Source: Caenorhabditis remanei (Eukaryota; Nematoda; Chromadorea; Rhabditida; Rhabditidae). From it: a stretch of 64,000 nucleotides of DNA. The DNA lies in contig NC_071332.1 in the NCBI RefSeq assembly GCF_010183535.1, forward strand, positions 18,476,001 through 18,540,000, written 5' to 3'. Shown here piece by piece: positions 10,948 through 22,310 of this stretch. Every line of letters starts with the position of its first letter. Within the stretch, counting starts at the first letter, position 1. A program made the position numbers and the translations under genes. Under the pieces are notes generated by a model. That model did not search any database. It was not told where the DNA came from and was given only the letters and a program-made list of their open reading frames with translations.

Positions 10948-11840
10948 CTAGGGAATGGTCAGGACTGACTTTGGAGTTCAGCAACGAGACCTAGCGGAAT
11001 CGAAAGAGAATCGAATTCTGATGGGAAATCAGTTTTCAAAAACTGCTGACGACCCTCCAGAATCCAGATATCCTTGTCTGAAAATGCAAATTTAATACAT
11101 GTGATTTACTCGATTTTCCACCCAAATTTAGCTGTGTTTCGCCCCAAATATCATGGCACCCGAAGATTCTTCACGGCTAGCGATCGGTGGTCGAGGGGTG
11201 AGCGCGTCTGTCTGTGAAGCACGCTATGCTGGTTCGACCCCCAGTTGTCCAAAATTTTTTTGTTTTTTTTTATTTCGTCTTTTTTTTTTACTTTTTGAAC
11301 CGTTTTTCAATTAAATCTTACCAGAAACTACGCATCGGCCATATTTTATAGCCGCCTTCCTATAGACAATATTCTGAAAGTTGATCTCACCATCTGTCAC
11401 TTCTAGTTAACTTAACTTTCAAAGTAACTTGTGTTATTCAGAATGGTTCGCAGTCTTGGTTAGATTTAATTGAAAAACGGTTCAAAAATTAAAAAAAAAT
11501 GACGAAATAAAAAAAAATTTGGACAAGTGGGGGTCGAACCAGCATAGCGTGCTTCATACTATGAAGTTCATAGACAGACGCGCTCACCCCTCCCTCGACT
11601 ACCGATTGCTGACCCAAAGGCATCTTCAGGTGCCGTGATATTTGGGGCGAAATACAGCTAAATTTGAGTGGAAAATCGAGTAAATCACATGTATTAAATT
11701 CTGATTTTCAGACCAGAAATCTGGATTCTGGAGGGTCGTCAGCAATTTTTGAAAACTGATTTCCTATCAGAATTCAATTGTCTTTCGATTCTACTAGTTC
11801 TCGTTGCTCAACTCCAAAGTCAGTCCTGACCATTCCCTAG
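10948..11840. mobile_element. Harbinger-like fold-back carrying two tRNA-like segments
   Basis: The element is about 893 bp and almost entirely inverted repeat. The termini start CTAGGGAATGGTCAGGAC. TTA flanks both sides (10945-10947 and 11841-11843), a 3-bp duplication as in PIF/Harbinger. Each arm holds a tRNA-like stretch (about 11181-11245 and, inverted, 11527-11613) with an A-box-like GGTCGAGGGGTGAGCG and a B-box-like GGTTCGACCCC. It lies in the last intron of copy 4. Confidence 0.7.
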
Positions 11841-13904
11841 TTAGCGAGCGCAAATCTCATTGTTCTATGAAAAATATCAATTTCTGGGTTTTTTTTTTTC
11901 AAAAAATTTGAATTTATCTTGATTTTTGAGTACGATTATTGATTTTCTTCTTCACAATCTGCAGAACTGATGTCGGTAAATTAGGTTTTTGAGACTAAAT
12001 GATTATTCATATCAAAAGTACTAATTTTGTGTCGAAAATTCACAGATTTACAGTTTTCTCGAACTTGCCAACTGAAAAGTCAAGTTTAAATACACTTGAA
12101 AACACAAAAATACGATATTACACTCCCCCAAAAACCGTATTTTTCTTTCAGAAACTCGTGAAATCCAATCAATTGGAATTGTGCAATTTAGGATATGTTC
12201 GATTCAACTTGTTAAAACTCGAAGAACTTTTAAATGAGAAGGACACTTTGGTTCCAGACTGTCCGAATATTCGTCGTTATTCAATTCAAGGATCCACTGA
12301 TTTTTACGAGATTGATATCGGAGGGTATCCTATTTCTATTGAAAGAAAATCTTAAGAAGTTTCTCCAATTTTTTTTGTTATTCTGTTGTTCCCTGTTGTT
12401 ATAAAGTCTCGTTTCTTTTCATTTTTGAATAAAAATTCTGAAAAAAAAGTAAATTTATTAAAGAAAATATTAATAAGTTAAATTAGGCAATCGTATAATT
12501 ATGCAATTATGATTAATTAGGCAATTATTACTTTCTAGTAATCTTAAAACAGGAGTCACTACTCCACTCAAACTCTAGAACATTCTTAGAATTGGCAATC
12601 GGATAAAAATGGAAATTTCTTTTGAAAATAGATTTCAATTGGAGAATTTCAACGACATTCTCATAGTCGGGGCAATTTTGAGCCGTAATTGTACATGATT
12701 CGAAATTTGGAGATGTGGAGAGAACCTGAAAATAGAATGGGATTGGTGGGCGGAGTCTCAGTGGAGCGCACTTGCAATTTGGGAGCGTGGCTTATGTTTA
12801 GGAACATACTTTTGAAATTTTTAAGATAAAAAACCAGAAATTCGTTGAAAAATGTGTATTTTATTTGATTTTTTGAAAAAAATTCCACATTTTTCACTAC
12901 ATTTTCCTTTAAATAATTGATTTTGGACAAAAATTAAAGTTTTGTGCTGAAAATTCAATTTTTATGTGATTTTTGAGGTTTTCCCGTTCGAAATCACAGA
13001 AAAGTCCGTTTTTGATTTGCTTTTATGACGTAAAATAGAAAAAACAAGCCACGCCCACAACTGCAAGGCTTGCAATGCAAGCGCGCTCTCCTGATATTCC
13101 ACGCGAGTCCAATAGAGCACACTTACATCTCTCAACTCGATTAAATCGTTAAAAAATCGGATATTTTGTTCATTTTTGTGCGAAAATTTCATGTAAAAAT
13201 TTCTTATTTTTCCTGAAAATTCAATTTTTCATTTAAAAAATTACAGTTTTTCGGTTTTTTCGGTTCAAAATCACACAAAATTCAGTTTTTTGATTCGCTT
13301 TGATCGCGGAAAACAGAAAAAACGAGCCACGCCCACAATTGCAAACGAGTCCAATAGAGCGCACTTACATCTCTCAACTCGAGAAAATCCTGAATAGAAA
13401 TCGATTGAATCGAGATGATAAAACGAGTAAAATGATAGAAGAAATGGATAAAATTATTGGGAATAATGGGTCTACAAATGACAGATTTTGCGTTTTTCCA
13501 TTGATCCAACACGACGATTCTCTCGAAAGAAAAGGGCGGAGAATACGAAATGGAGGCGTCATTCTGAATCAGATTATCGATTTTTCGTGGTTTCAGATAC
13601 GGTAGAATCGTCATCAGATCGTCTTCATTTCTCATTTCAATCTGAAGTGTGCGGACGGAAATTTTGGAATTCAGAGAGTCGAGAAGAGATTTCAGTGTGT
13701 GTTTTGGGATTCTGAAGACGTCGGACTCATCGAAAATCGGATCGAAATTGATACAAAGTCTGTCGAAATGCAATTTCGGATTCCGAAAAACGAGTGCCAC
13801 GTCGTCGAATGCTCTCTTCCAATAGTCGTCGTCTCCGGCGCTGTGAGAAAAATTTTTTCGAAAAAATTTTTTTTTCTGAATTTTCAGAATTAGCTATTAG
13901 CACA

Positions 13905-14022
13905 GCACGTGTCTTACAACCGCGCTCTACCAAAACCGAAGAAAATTGTGTGCGAAATTGAGAGACTCAGAGAAAAAGAGACATTTCTCAAGGGAATTTC
14001 GGTGGAGCGCAGTTGTAAGAAC
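13905..14022. repeat. Dispersed inverted-repeat element, family CAACCGCG, copy 2
   Basis: Arms CAACCGCGCTCTACC and GGTGGAGCGCAGTTG surround the same GCGAAATTGAGAGACTCAGA core as the copy at 8445-8555. It lies in the F-box/FTH intron of the double-HTH gene. Confidence 0.6.
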
Positions 14023-14339
14023 TGTAATTTTTCTATTTTTCGTGAAATTTTTTCTAATTTTTCATTAAAAAGATGTTTCTGGGAATCTCTCCTTACAGTT
14101 TTCATACAAATTCAAGATTTTTGCCTATGAAAAACTCGTTTTTTTCAGACAGTTTTCTTGAAATTTTGTTCGAATTTTTTGGTTTTCTCGGTAAAAATTA
14201 TCGAAAAAAAGTCTTTTTCGATTTTTTTTCGGTATAAAGTTTCCAAAAAAAGTTTTTCGATATTTTCGGCGGCGGTTTTCAATAAAAATTTGGCAAAAAC
14301 TTATCCGATCCAATTTTTTCAGAAAATTTTCTGATTGTT

Positions 14340-14443
14340 TCTCTACAACCGCGCTCTACCGAAACCGAAGAAAATTTAGTGCGAAATTGAGAGAATCAGA
14401 GAAAAAGAGACAAGGGCATTTCGGTGGAGCGCGGTTGTATGAA
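14340..14443. repeat. Dispersed inverted-repeat element, family CAACCGCG, copy 3
   Basis: This is a third copy with the same arms and a slightly shorter core, just upstream of the GC-rich hAT-like MITE. Confidence 0.6.
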
Positions 14444-14502
14444 ATGTGCCGAGCTTATAAAAATTATCGAAAAAAAAACGAATTTCCCGGAATACATTTT
14501 TC

Positions 14503-14833
14503 CATACTTGTCAAATGACGGGCCGGGCCGGCGGCCCGGCCCGGCCCGTAAAAAGCCCGGCCCGGCCCGTCTTGTCAGGGATATGGGATTTTTGAGAAAA
14601 ATTTTCAATTTTTTTTTCAATTTTTAATTTTTTATGCGGAAAAATTGACAAAAAGACACTCATATTATTCTATGAGAAAAGTCTGAGTTCATCTCAGTAC
14701 ACCTTAATCAAATTTGAAAAAAAAATTTGAAAAAAATTTGAAAAAAAAATTCCCTCCAAAAAGACGGGCCTGACGGGCCGGGCCGGGCCTGACGTTTTGA
14801 AAAAAAAGCCCGGCCCGGCCCTTGACAAGTATG
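14503..14833. mobile_element. GC-rich hAT-like MITE, copy 1
   Basis: The termini are CATACTTGTCAA and TTGACAAGTATG. The 8-bp duplication CATTTTTC flanks it (14495-14502 and 14834-14841). Subterminal blocks are runs of GGGCCGGGCC and its complement around an AT-rich core. Four further copies are at 40006, 44940, 51528 and 58944. Confidence 0.8.
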
Positions 14834-16410
14834 CATTTTTCGCACCATCCCTCGCCGTACCTCCTGACGATTCTCACATTTCTCCGTCCCGCCCATTTCG
14901 CCCTCCACGTGGAATTCGTGTAGATCACTTGATTTTCGTGGGAACTAATCACTAACTGATTCCTTTCGAATGACACAGACATATAGTTGATCGACGGTTT
15001 TCGTTGATCTACTAGATCCCGGAGGTCTCGAGAGACTTTTCGAAAAATCGATTGGGTTCGGAAATCGAGAGATTCCACGATTTGACCGACGGCGTCGAGT
15101 GACAAATCACAGAATTCGAGGGATCTGAAGAATAGGTTGAAAGTGCGCTCTATTGATAAACAGGAAAATGGTTGGTGTACTCCACGTGGACGAGAATATG
15201 ATTTAATTTTAGAAGTTTCGTCATTTTCTTCAATTTTTTGTAAAAGCACGGGTTTTAAGTTAAAACTATCCGAAAATGATACTTTATACTGGAAAAAACA
15301 CAGAAACTTCAAAAAATGAACCAATTTTTCGATTTTTTTCGACACTTTTTTTTCAGTTTTCATATAAAATGTTAACATTTTTGGTGATTTTTCAGAATTT
15401 CTCCTAATTCTGAATCATAGTCGAAAATTTAATATTTTTTCGGAAAAATTGATTTTTGGTGCCAATTACCCGAGCCTGGCCTTGAAAAACTAAGTCAAAA
15501 AAAACATTTTAAAGGATTTTTAAAAAAAATTCATGAAGAAGACAATTTAAACCATAAAAATCAAGAAAAACTCCGCTGAAGCCCGCTTTAAAACGCTGAA
15601 AAGTGCAAATATTAGGTTTCTTTCTCGATATTTTCTCAGTTTTTTTGGGAAAACTTGAATAATTTTCAGTTAAATAAAACAATACATTTTATTAGAAAAA
15701 CTTTCAAAAAATCTACGAAAAATAACAGAAAACTCCAAATATTCGAGTTGTCCACGTGGAGTACACGACGCTTCTCTCTGAATTATCATTATTTACCTTT
15801 CTTTATCATTCAATCGCCTCTTTTCATTCGAAAATGAATTTCTCCATTTCTCGAAATCCTCTTTCTTCACAATACCATCTCCAAAGGCTTCAGAAATCTC
15901 ATTATAGGAATTTTCAGCCGATTTTCCATTGATAAAATCAGATAACACGCACACAGAGATATCTAGTAATGGAAGACTTCTGAAAATCATAGAAGTTTGA
16001 ATTTCTGAATTCTCTGAAATAATTCAAATCTGACCTTCCATTCTTAACAGAATAGTAATATTCTTTGGAATATCTATTGAACCAATACTCGAAATCTCCG
16101 AATGAAATATTCTCGATTCTCAGCGAATCACACAGATTACTGTAGTTCTCGTATGATTTTTCCATAGTTTTCCATTGATAAATGTCATAAATGATTAGTG
16201 CTCGAAGACCAGTGGGAGGAGTTGAAGGAGGATCGAGCATTTTATCGAAAAGAAAAAGAGAACTTGCTCGTCAGGTGTGATGCAGAGTACGAAAAGTAGC
16301 CGGTATGCGAAATTAACGCAAAATTGAGTGGAGTGAAAACGAAGGGATTTTTAACGGTTTTTTATGAGAAAAATGCGAGAAAAATTTTTTTAATCAACGA
16401 AAAACAATAA

Positions 16411-16847
16411 TTATAACTGAAATTGAGTGGTGCTGGCAATCTCTGGGAAGCATTTTCCAAACATTTCGTTCCACTCGTCTCTCATTTTGTCGTCGCTGCA
16501 AAAAGAATATAAATTTATTTTTCAAAAAAAGAAATGAATACATTAAATCTTCGGGATCTTCATCTATTCCGTGAATTCTTCTCGAGTGTTGTCTGGCTGA
16601 CGTCTTCCGAGAAACAAGAAATCCGCACATTCTACATTTGTATTGTTTCGAGACACAATGCATTGATATCACGTGCATTTTCAGATTCCATCGATTGTTT
16701 CCCCACGGTTTGAGTATGACATTACACATCTGACACTCATACGATGTCTCCTCTTTTCTATCGTATTCTTTTGCCATCATTTCCTCTTCTTCTTCCTCTA
16801 CTGCATCCGGAAAACATTCCATCATTATTTCGGTCCACGGGCGGTCA
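16411..16847 (-). CDS. C2H2 zinc-finger cassette B (alternative 3' exons)
   Basis: Exons 16542-16847 and 16411-16495. The first encodes an acidic leader (VEEEEEEMM) and two C2H2 fingers (CQMC ... H...H and CRMC ... H....H). The second encodes DDKMRDEWNEMFGKCFPE and a stop. No start exon or promoter element lies immediately upstream. The splice phase (1 nt to complete a codon) fits the donor of the HTH exon at 17940-18139, which would give a 196-residue HTH-zinc-finger protein. It looks like a duplicated cassette used alternatively to cassette A, or a paralogue that lost its first exon. Confidence 0.6.
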
Positions 16848-17523
16848 CTGCAATAAATGGAAGTGAGCGGTAGAGCGCATTTGAAGCGGTTTTCATTATG
16901 AAAATGCCAATTTTAACAAAAAAAACATTTAAAATCATCAGAAACCAGATGAAAACTGGTTGCAAGCTCTTTGCAGTAGAAAAATCGGTTGTAAAACTAA
17001 TAATTTTCTATCAAAAGCACTTGAGGAACTACTTTTTGAAGGCAGTTCTACTGAATAATTTTTAGATTTTCAATTAAAAAACTGAAATTTTACAAATTTT
17101 CAACGCAGAAATTGAAAAAATTCGTTCAAAATCATATTTTTATGTAACTTTTAGCTAAAAATGCTCGATTTCATGACAGAATTGCTGCTGAAATTCGCCC
17201 AACAGATCGATTGATTTCAAGCCAATATTCAAAATTTTACATTTTGATCAGAAAATTGTGAGAAAGATGACAAAAAAAACACAGTTTCCAGAAAGTGTCC
17301 TCCGTTGAGAGGCCAAGTAGTGTAATTTCTGACTGTAAAATCAGAGGGAATTGATAATTTTCGATGTATTTAAAAATAGGTTTTTTTCGAATTCTTATGA
17401 CTTTTCACCTTAAAATCAATAGGAATTATACATTTTTCACTGAAAACTGGATTTTTCAACATAATAAACATCAAAACTCCAATTTTAGACTGATTTTCAG
17501 CCAAAATTTCAGATTTTGTGATA
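16848..17523. other. Spacer between the two zinc-finger cassettes
   Basis: This 676-bp AT-rich stretch shows no supported coding exon, repeat or RNA gene. It would be intronic if the HTH exon splices to cassette B. Confidence 0.5.
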
Positions 17524-18139
17524 TCATATTTCCATAACTAACATGAGATCAACGATATTTCGTCGATGTGTTCGATGGATGGTAGCTGAATGATGTGTGA
17601 CTCGATGTCTCATCGAATCACTATAATCACATTGTCTACATTTGAATCGTTTCGTATCAGAATGCATTTCGATTGCATGCTGTTTTAGTGATGAATTACT
17701 GTCTCCCGTCACCAAAATTCCACATTTCTTACATCTCTTTTCTATTGATTCTATTGGCTCCTGCTGCTGGATGACACTGAAAATCAATAAGCTCCGCCCA
17801 CTTTAAAAAGGACACGCCCCCTCTTACCATACACCCAATGACATTTCCTCTTCTTCTTCCTCCTCCGTGTGTCTGTCGATTTGTCCGAATGTCTCACTAA
17901 AAAATTAGATTTTTATCTGAAAATCGTTCCCATTCTCACTTATTAATCTGAACATCCAAATCCTGTTTTCCCTCTGAAAATCGAGTAAACCAAAACTGGA
18001 ATTCGTCGAATCCGATGACGTCATTGCTGACTATTTTACACAAATTATGGAATCCCTCATTGATTTTTCGTTTTTGAAGATATTCGTAGAGAATAAAGGA
18101 TCGAATCATTTTTGAGTCGAATTTCGGGGCGATCGACAT
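17524..18139 (-). CDS. HTH_48-C2H2 zinc-finger protein (cassette A)
   Basis: Exons 17940-18139, 17828-17896 and 17524-17776 sum to 522 nt (173 residues), all junctions in frame. Residues 1-67 are the same HTH fold as the F-box genes (FILYEYLQKRK, FDEFQFWFTRFSEGKQDLD). Residues 68-90 are acidic (TEEEEEEEM). Residues 98 onward hold two C2H2 fingers (CKKC...H....H and CRQC...H....H). There is no F-box. The likely role is DNA or protein binding in the nucleus, which is inference. It starts 188 bp downstream of the F-box gene ending at 18328, with no copy of the shared upstream element between them. Confidence 0.82.
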
Positions 18140-18327
18140 TTTTCTGAGAGGATTTTACGAGTTTTGCAGAAGAAGGGAAAATTGAGGAATCTCAACGATT
18201 TTAACGTATTTTCTAGTAGGAAAAACGGAATAAAAACAAAATTCATAACAACAACAAAAGTAAGGAGAACAAAATAACAACTAATTGGTAATGAGTTAAC
18301 AGATAAAATCAATAGGAGAAAAGGAAA

Positions 18328-19643
18328 TCATTGTTTTCTTTCGAGGCAAACGAACTCCTCTTGATATCCGTCTTTCTCTTGATGTTCGATTTCGTAGAAT
18401 TCGTTTGTTCCCGGAATCGGATAACGACGGAGCGACGGACAGTTCGGTACCATAGCCTCTGCTTCATCGAAACACTTCAAGATTTGGCTACGAGGGTCAC
18501 AATATTCGGTAAAGTAGATGACGCATTTTTGTACTTCGGCTTTCTTCATGAGTCTCTGAAAATAACGAGAGAATTGGAGACTCTTTGTTGAATTTAAAAA
18601 GAAGCCAACCTTGAGAAATTGCGCTTTTAGTTTGTCTGCTGGTCCTCCTCCTCCTCTGTAAATACCTAGTCTCAAAGTGAATCGAGGGCAATTGTAAAAA
18701 ACATTCCTTGGAAATTTAGGAAAGATAGTATCACTCTCAATATACACCATTTTAGCTGCTTGACAGTGCTCCGATTCAATAATTTTAGTAATGTCTTTGC
18801 GGTTTGGATTCTTGAGGAACAGTTTGATCTCTTCAAGCACTCCGGGAATCATAAAGTGCAAATCAATGTTTGGTGAAAGACTTGAAGATGTAATATGGAC
18901 TTTCTTCACGTGAAGTTTCCTATTTGATGCGTCCAGTCGCTTAGTCAATTTCTTACAAGATACACCTTGTTGATCAATAGTCAATTTCTCCAATTGGAGT
19001 TTCGGGTGTGCCAGCACACTCATCACGAAAGACATTTTATCCCGATGGAAACCAGGACTGGATCTGTTATTTTCAAATCGTCCAAAATTGCGCGCACAGT
19101 AGGGTTCAGGTCTCGATGTCTGCCATACTCTCCAATCCCACGGAGCGCTATAGAAAATCTCGGTCACTTTCGGATCCCAGTTATCGACGTGAGCTCGAAT
19201 ATCTTTGCACACATTTCGGAGTTGCATTCTGAATACTTGATTTGATGAATCAAACTCCGATATTGAGTTTTCTTGATTACCTGTCTACTGTATGCAAATT
19301 TTCACCAACGTTTTCAAAAACGTCTAGTGGCAAGTGGATGAGTGAGCGAGCTTTTGGATCGGAACTGAAATTGACAAACTGTGAAGATTGTTTGTATTCT
19401 AAGTGAGTACCTTCTTTCATAATCCAATTCGAAATCTCCTCGAGCGAATCTCGAAAACCAGAACTCGAATTCCGGATAGTCAATTAAGTCTTCTCCCAGC
19501 ACATTACACAGCTCTTTGTGAGCTTCAAAACTCAATTTTCTCCACGATTCTGGGTTTGCTGCGATTTGTGCCTGTACTTTCTCGAATTCTTCGAGAATTC
19601 GTCTACGAGTAACCACTTGATCTCTCTCGGCGACCTCGGCCAT
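18328..19643 (-). CDS. HTH-F-box-FTH protein, copy 5 (four-exon type)
   Basis: Exons 19411-19643, 19281-19364, 18610-19228 and 18328-18555 sum to 1164 nt (387 residues). HTH residues are 1-78 (RILEEFEKVQAQI, YPEFEFWFSRFARGDFELDY). The F-box spans about 79-125 (HLPLDVFENVGENLH, then LRNVCKDIRAHVDNW). A variable loop follows at about 130-160 (includes WRVWQTSRPEPYC). FTH runs from about 190 to the end (MIPGVLEEIKLFL, SEHCQAAKMVYIES, YNCPRFTLRL, LRRYPIPGTNEFYEIE, ERKQ). A Gly-rich insert (YRGGGGPAD) in FTH is unusual for the array. The shared upstream element is at 19814-19880. A TTTTTCAG acceptor lies just before the ATG. Confidence 0.9.
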
Positions 19644-20302
19644 TTTGTGAGTTTGCTACTGAAAAATGGAACAATTTAAAAGCTGAAACGTTTCGAAATG
19701 AACAGAAAACACGATAATTCTTTAAAATTTCAAAAATTTCGAACATTTTGAGCAAAAATCGATGCATTTAAGGTAAAATCGAAAGAAGAACGAGGTGGAA
19801 GAGTTTGAAAAAGATGGCACTGTTTGCGCGTATGATATGGTACATTGTCCGCATCGCGTACTTGGAGAACCACCGTAGTCAAAACAAAAAAACAAAGAGA
19901 GACCGTACAAATCGGGAAGAAGTTTTTCGCAACTTTTACTGACATTAGATAAACTAATGGCTGCGCACCATGCTCTCAATCGATTTTAGTTCAGTAGATT
20001 TATTTTTGACACACATTTCAGCGCATAAGCCAAGAAATGGTTATTTTTTTCGGTTACTCTAAACTCCACAATTTGACATGAAGGTGTTTTAAAAAAGTGA
20101 GAATTTTCTTCCCGATTTGTACAGTCTCGATTTTAATAGCTTGCAGCATTTTTCGTGAAAAAAGTCTTCGAAATTAAAGGATTTCAACGCTTTTAACGTC
20201 TTTTTTAGTGGGAAAAAAGGAAATAAAAGATAATTTATAGCAACAACAACAACAACAAATTGAAAGTGGTTTAACAGATAAAAATAATAAGAGAAAAGGA
20301 AA
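19644..20302. other. Intergenic region between copies 5 and 6
   Basis: It holds the 5' flank of copy 5 with its upstream element and the 3' flank of copy 6 with the CAACAA-rich tract (about 20235-20275). No gene is seen. Confidence 0.6.
19814..19880 (-). promoter_or_regulatory. Shared upstream element, copy 5
   Basis: The blocks are TTTGCGCGT, TACATTGTCCGCATCGCGTA and CCACCGTAGTC, in order, 170-240 bp upstream of the ATG at 19643. Confidence 0.6.
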
Positions 20303-20779
20303 TCATTGTTTTTTTTCGAGATGAACGAACACCTTGTGACACAAACGACGTCGATAATCCTCTTTATACTCGATTTCGTAGTATTCGTTGGTTCCCATAA
20401 TCGGGTAACGACGAAGCGTCGGACAGTTCGGAACCTTAGCCTCTGGTTCATTGAAATACTTCATGATTTCTCCAAGATTGTGAGGGGGGCGAGCTTTGGA
20501 AATGTAGAGAACGCACTTTTGTACTCGACCTCTGTTCATAAGATTCTGAAAATAACTAGAGAATTCGAGAATTTTCGTTGAATTTCAGATTCTTTCCGTC
20601 GCAATAAAAAGAAGCTAACCTTGAGGAAATTGGCTCTCGTACCAGATTCTCCTCTGAGTTGCAAAGTGAATCTTGGGCAATTATACAGAGCATACAATGG
20701 AAATCTGGAAGCGTCGGTCCAACTATTGATATACACCATTTTAGCTGACTGGCATTGCTCCGATTCAATAATGTCATAT

Positions 20780-21234
20780 TGTAAGGTATTCGGTCAATAC
20801 CTTAAGCCTGCTCGGCTTTCTAGCTAAAACCCCATTTTATCACCAAACCCTGACATTGTAAAAGTCTGTATTTTCAGGTCGAAACTGCTCGCTTTCGCTC
20901 ACAGTCTCTCCCACACAATTCCTAGGCCTGCAATCATCATCGTCGCTGTCGTCACGCCTGCCGTCTCTTCAACGCCGATATTCTCTCGTCGACGCGCCAC
21001 AACGACACTCCGCATCCCGCTCTACAGGCTCGGCGCCACTAATTGTCACCCATTAACCCCGCCCCTTTTCGCCCCTATTTAAGCCGAAGTTTCTCTGAAA
21101 CTAGGCAGTTCTTACGGGGTCCGTACCCTTTTACCGTTTTCCCTCTGTTGCCCGCTTTCACCCCTTTTCATGTAACATTTAAGAGCGCTAATAAATTAGT
21201 AGTTTAAATATAAATGTGTCTTTACGTTGTTACT
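20780..21234 (+). mobile_element. Probable solo LTR inside an FTH exon
   Basis: The 455-bp insert begins TGTAAGGTATTC and ends TTGTTACT, flanked by ATAT on both sides (20776-20779 and 21235-21238). It has LTR-like signals in the plus direction: a TATTTAAG box near 21080 and AATAAA near 21190. No internal retroelement sequence remains. The ends are not the canonical TG...CA, so it could be another element type. Confidence 0.55.
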
Positions 21235-21254
21235 ATATAATTCATTGCGTTTTG

Positions 21255-21302
21255 GATTCAACATTTTGATCTCTTCAGATTCAACATTTTGATCTCTTCA
21301 CT
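21255..21302. repeat. 23-bp tandem duplication in the copy 6 pseudogene
   Basis: GATTCAACATTTTGATCTCTTCA-type unit (shown as its first 20 bases, GATTCAACATTTTGATCTCT) occurs twice in direct succession inside the broken FTH exon. Confidence 0.75.
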
Positions 21303-21940
21303 CCGGGAATCATAAAGTGCAAATCCATTTTTGATTTACGGTTACGGTTTAGAAAATCGACCTTCTTCACGTAAAGTTTCCTATTTGATTCGTCCAGTCC
21401 TCTGATGAATTTCTCCCAATATTCATCTTCTTCATCAATCTTCAATTCCTCCACTTGAAGTTTCGGGAAGTTCAGAATATTCATCAAGAAAGAATTAGGA
21501 TTCTGATGAAAACTGGACGGAATGTTATGTTGTTGATAACTGTCAAACGAATAATATATCGACGTCTCGCGGACTTCCCAATTATCCGACTTGCAATACG
21601 AAATCTCGGTCACTTTGTGATCCCAGTTATCGACATGATATCGAATATCTTTGCACACATCACGGAGTTTCAATCTGAAAAATTGATTACATGAATCAAA
21701 ACTGTGAAATTGATTTGATTTTGTTTGGTTACCTTTCATGTAGCTTCAAGTATTCGCCAACGTTTTTGAAAACTTCTAGTGGCAAGTCGGTGAGGGAGCG
21801 GGTTTTCGGATCGGAACTGGAATTGAAAAACTGTGAATGTTGTTTCTATTCTATGCTCTTACTTTCTATCATAATCCAAATCCAAATCTCCTTGAGCGAA
21901 TCTCGAGAACCAGAATTCGAATTCTGGATAGTCAACGAAG

Positions 21941-22296
21941 TGTGAAGGGGTCGCTCCTGGGCCCTTCGGTTTCTCAACCTTTATCCGATCTCTTGGACTC
22001 GGGGTTATAGGGTTTATTATAGATTAAAGTAAAGAGTAATAATGGTGAATAAATATGAGTAATGAGGGATCTAGTGAAGTCCAGTCCTTGTAGGACTGGG
22101 CTTCAACCTCTGGCTTTGCAACCTCCAGAGTCTAGATCCTCAAGCATGACTGAAGAGAAGGGTCCTGTCCCCGCTCCGGAGGAGCGAGGGGCGGGACTCG
22201 TCTCCTCCGTCTCTCCTCTTGGTGGTAAGAGCGCCTAGAGGAGAGGGCATAAGAAAACGGGGGAGCCGCGCCTAAAGCGTGGCCTACCCGTTCACA
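21941..22296 (-). repeat. 3' LTR of the retrotransposon
   Basis: Begins TGTGAAGGGGTCGCTCC on the plus strand and ends TACCCGTTCACA. It contains an AATAAA on the minus strand. It appears identical to 29040-29395. Confidence 0.92.
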
Positions 22297-22310
22297 TCCC
22301 CCCTCCGGAA
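22297..22310 (-). other. Polypurine tract
   Basis: On the minus strand it reads TTCCGGAGGGGGGA, immediately before the 3' LTR, as expected for plus-strand priming. Confidence 0.7.

Larger units (their letters stand above)
9255..12355 (+). pseudogene. HTH-F-box-FTH copy 4, in-frame stop
   Basis: Exons 9255-9451, 9496-9579, 9631-9792, 10489-10909 and 12152-12355 sum to 1068 nt, a multiple of 3, with all splice sites intact. However, the third exon contains an in-frame TAA at 9665-9667. Compared with the matching position in copy 3, three bases are inserted after GAGATTCAA, and the insertion itself forms the stop. The frame after the stop is undamaged through FTH to the final SIERKS. It is therefore one lesion from intact: a recent pseudogene, or a truncated HTH-F-box fragment of about 105 residues. 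Two introns are enlarged by fold-back elements. Confidence 0.78.
12528..16240 (-). pseudogene. F-box/FTH gene with two HTH exons, 2-nt frameshift near the end
   Basis: Exons 16035-16240 and 15797-15979 each encode an HTH_48-like domain (FEYWFNRYSKEYYYS and FEKWRNSFSNE). Exon 14861-15124 encodes a divergent F-box (CDLSLDAVGQIVESLDFRTQ). Exon 13369-13840 encodes FTH (LPYLKPRKIDNLI, LDQWKNAKSVI). Exon 12528-12727 encodes the FTH end (NFESCTITAQ, ending SCFKITRK). The first four exons join in frame. The last junction is off by 2 nt. Removing one CT from the CTCTCTCC at the start of the final exon restores the expected RDVLSTSPNFESC join. It is more like classic FBXA proteins than the rest of the array. 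The large F-box/FTH intron is filled with MITEs. It could be a functional allele if the CT is a sequencing error. Confidence 0.65.

Noticed and set aside
11181..11245. Functional tRNA gene
   Set aside because: A- and B-box-like sequences are present, but no good cloverleaf could be drawn by eye and it sits in a fold-back element.
13300..13605. Plus-strand frame of 101 codons
   Set aside because: It is the antisense of the FTH exon of the double-HTH gene, which has clear domain similarity.
14704..15060. C-terminal extension of the F-box exon frame rich in GRAGLF and RPGPARQAR
   Set aside because: It is translation of the GC-rich MITE beyond the splice donor at 14860.
18238..18275. CRISPR-like array (repeated CAACAA)
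   Set aside because: Simple trinucleotide repeats in 3' flanks of a eukaryotic gene family; no spacer structure and no cas genes.
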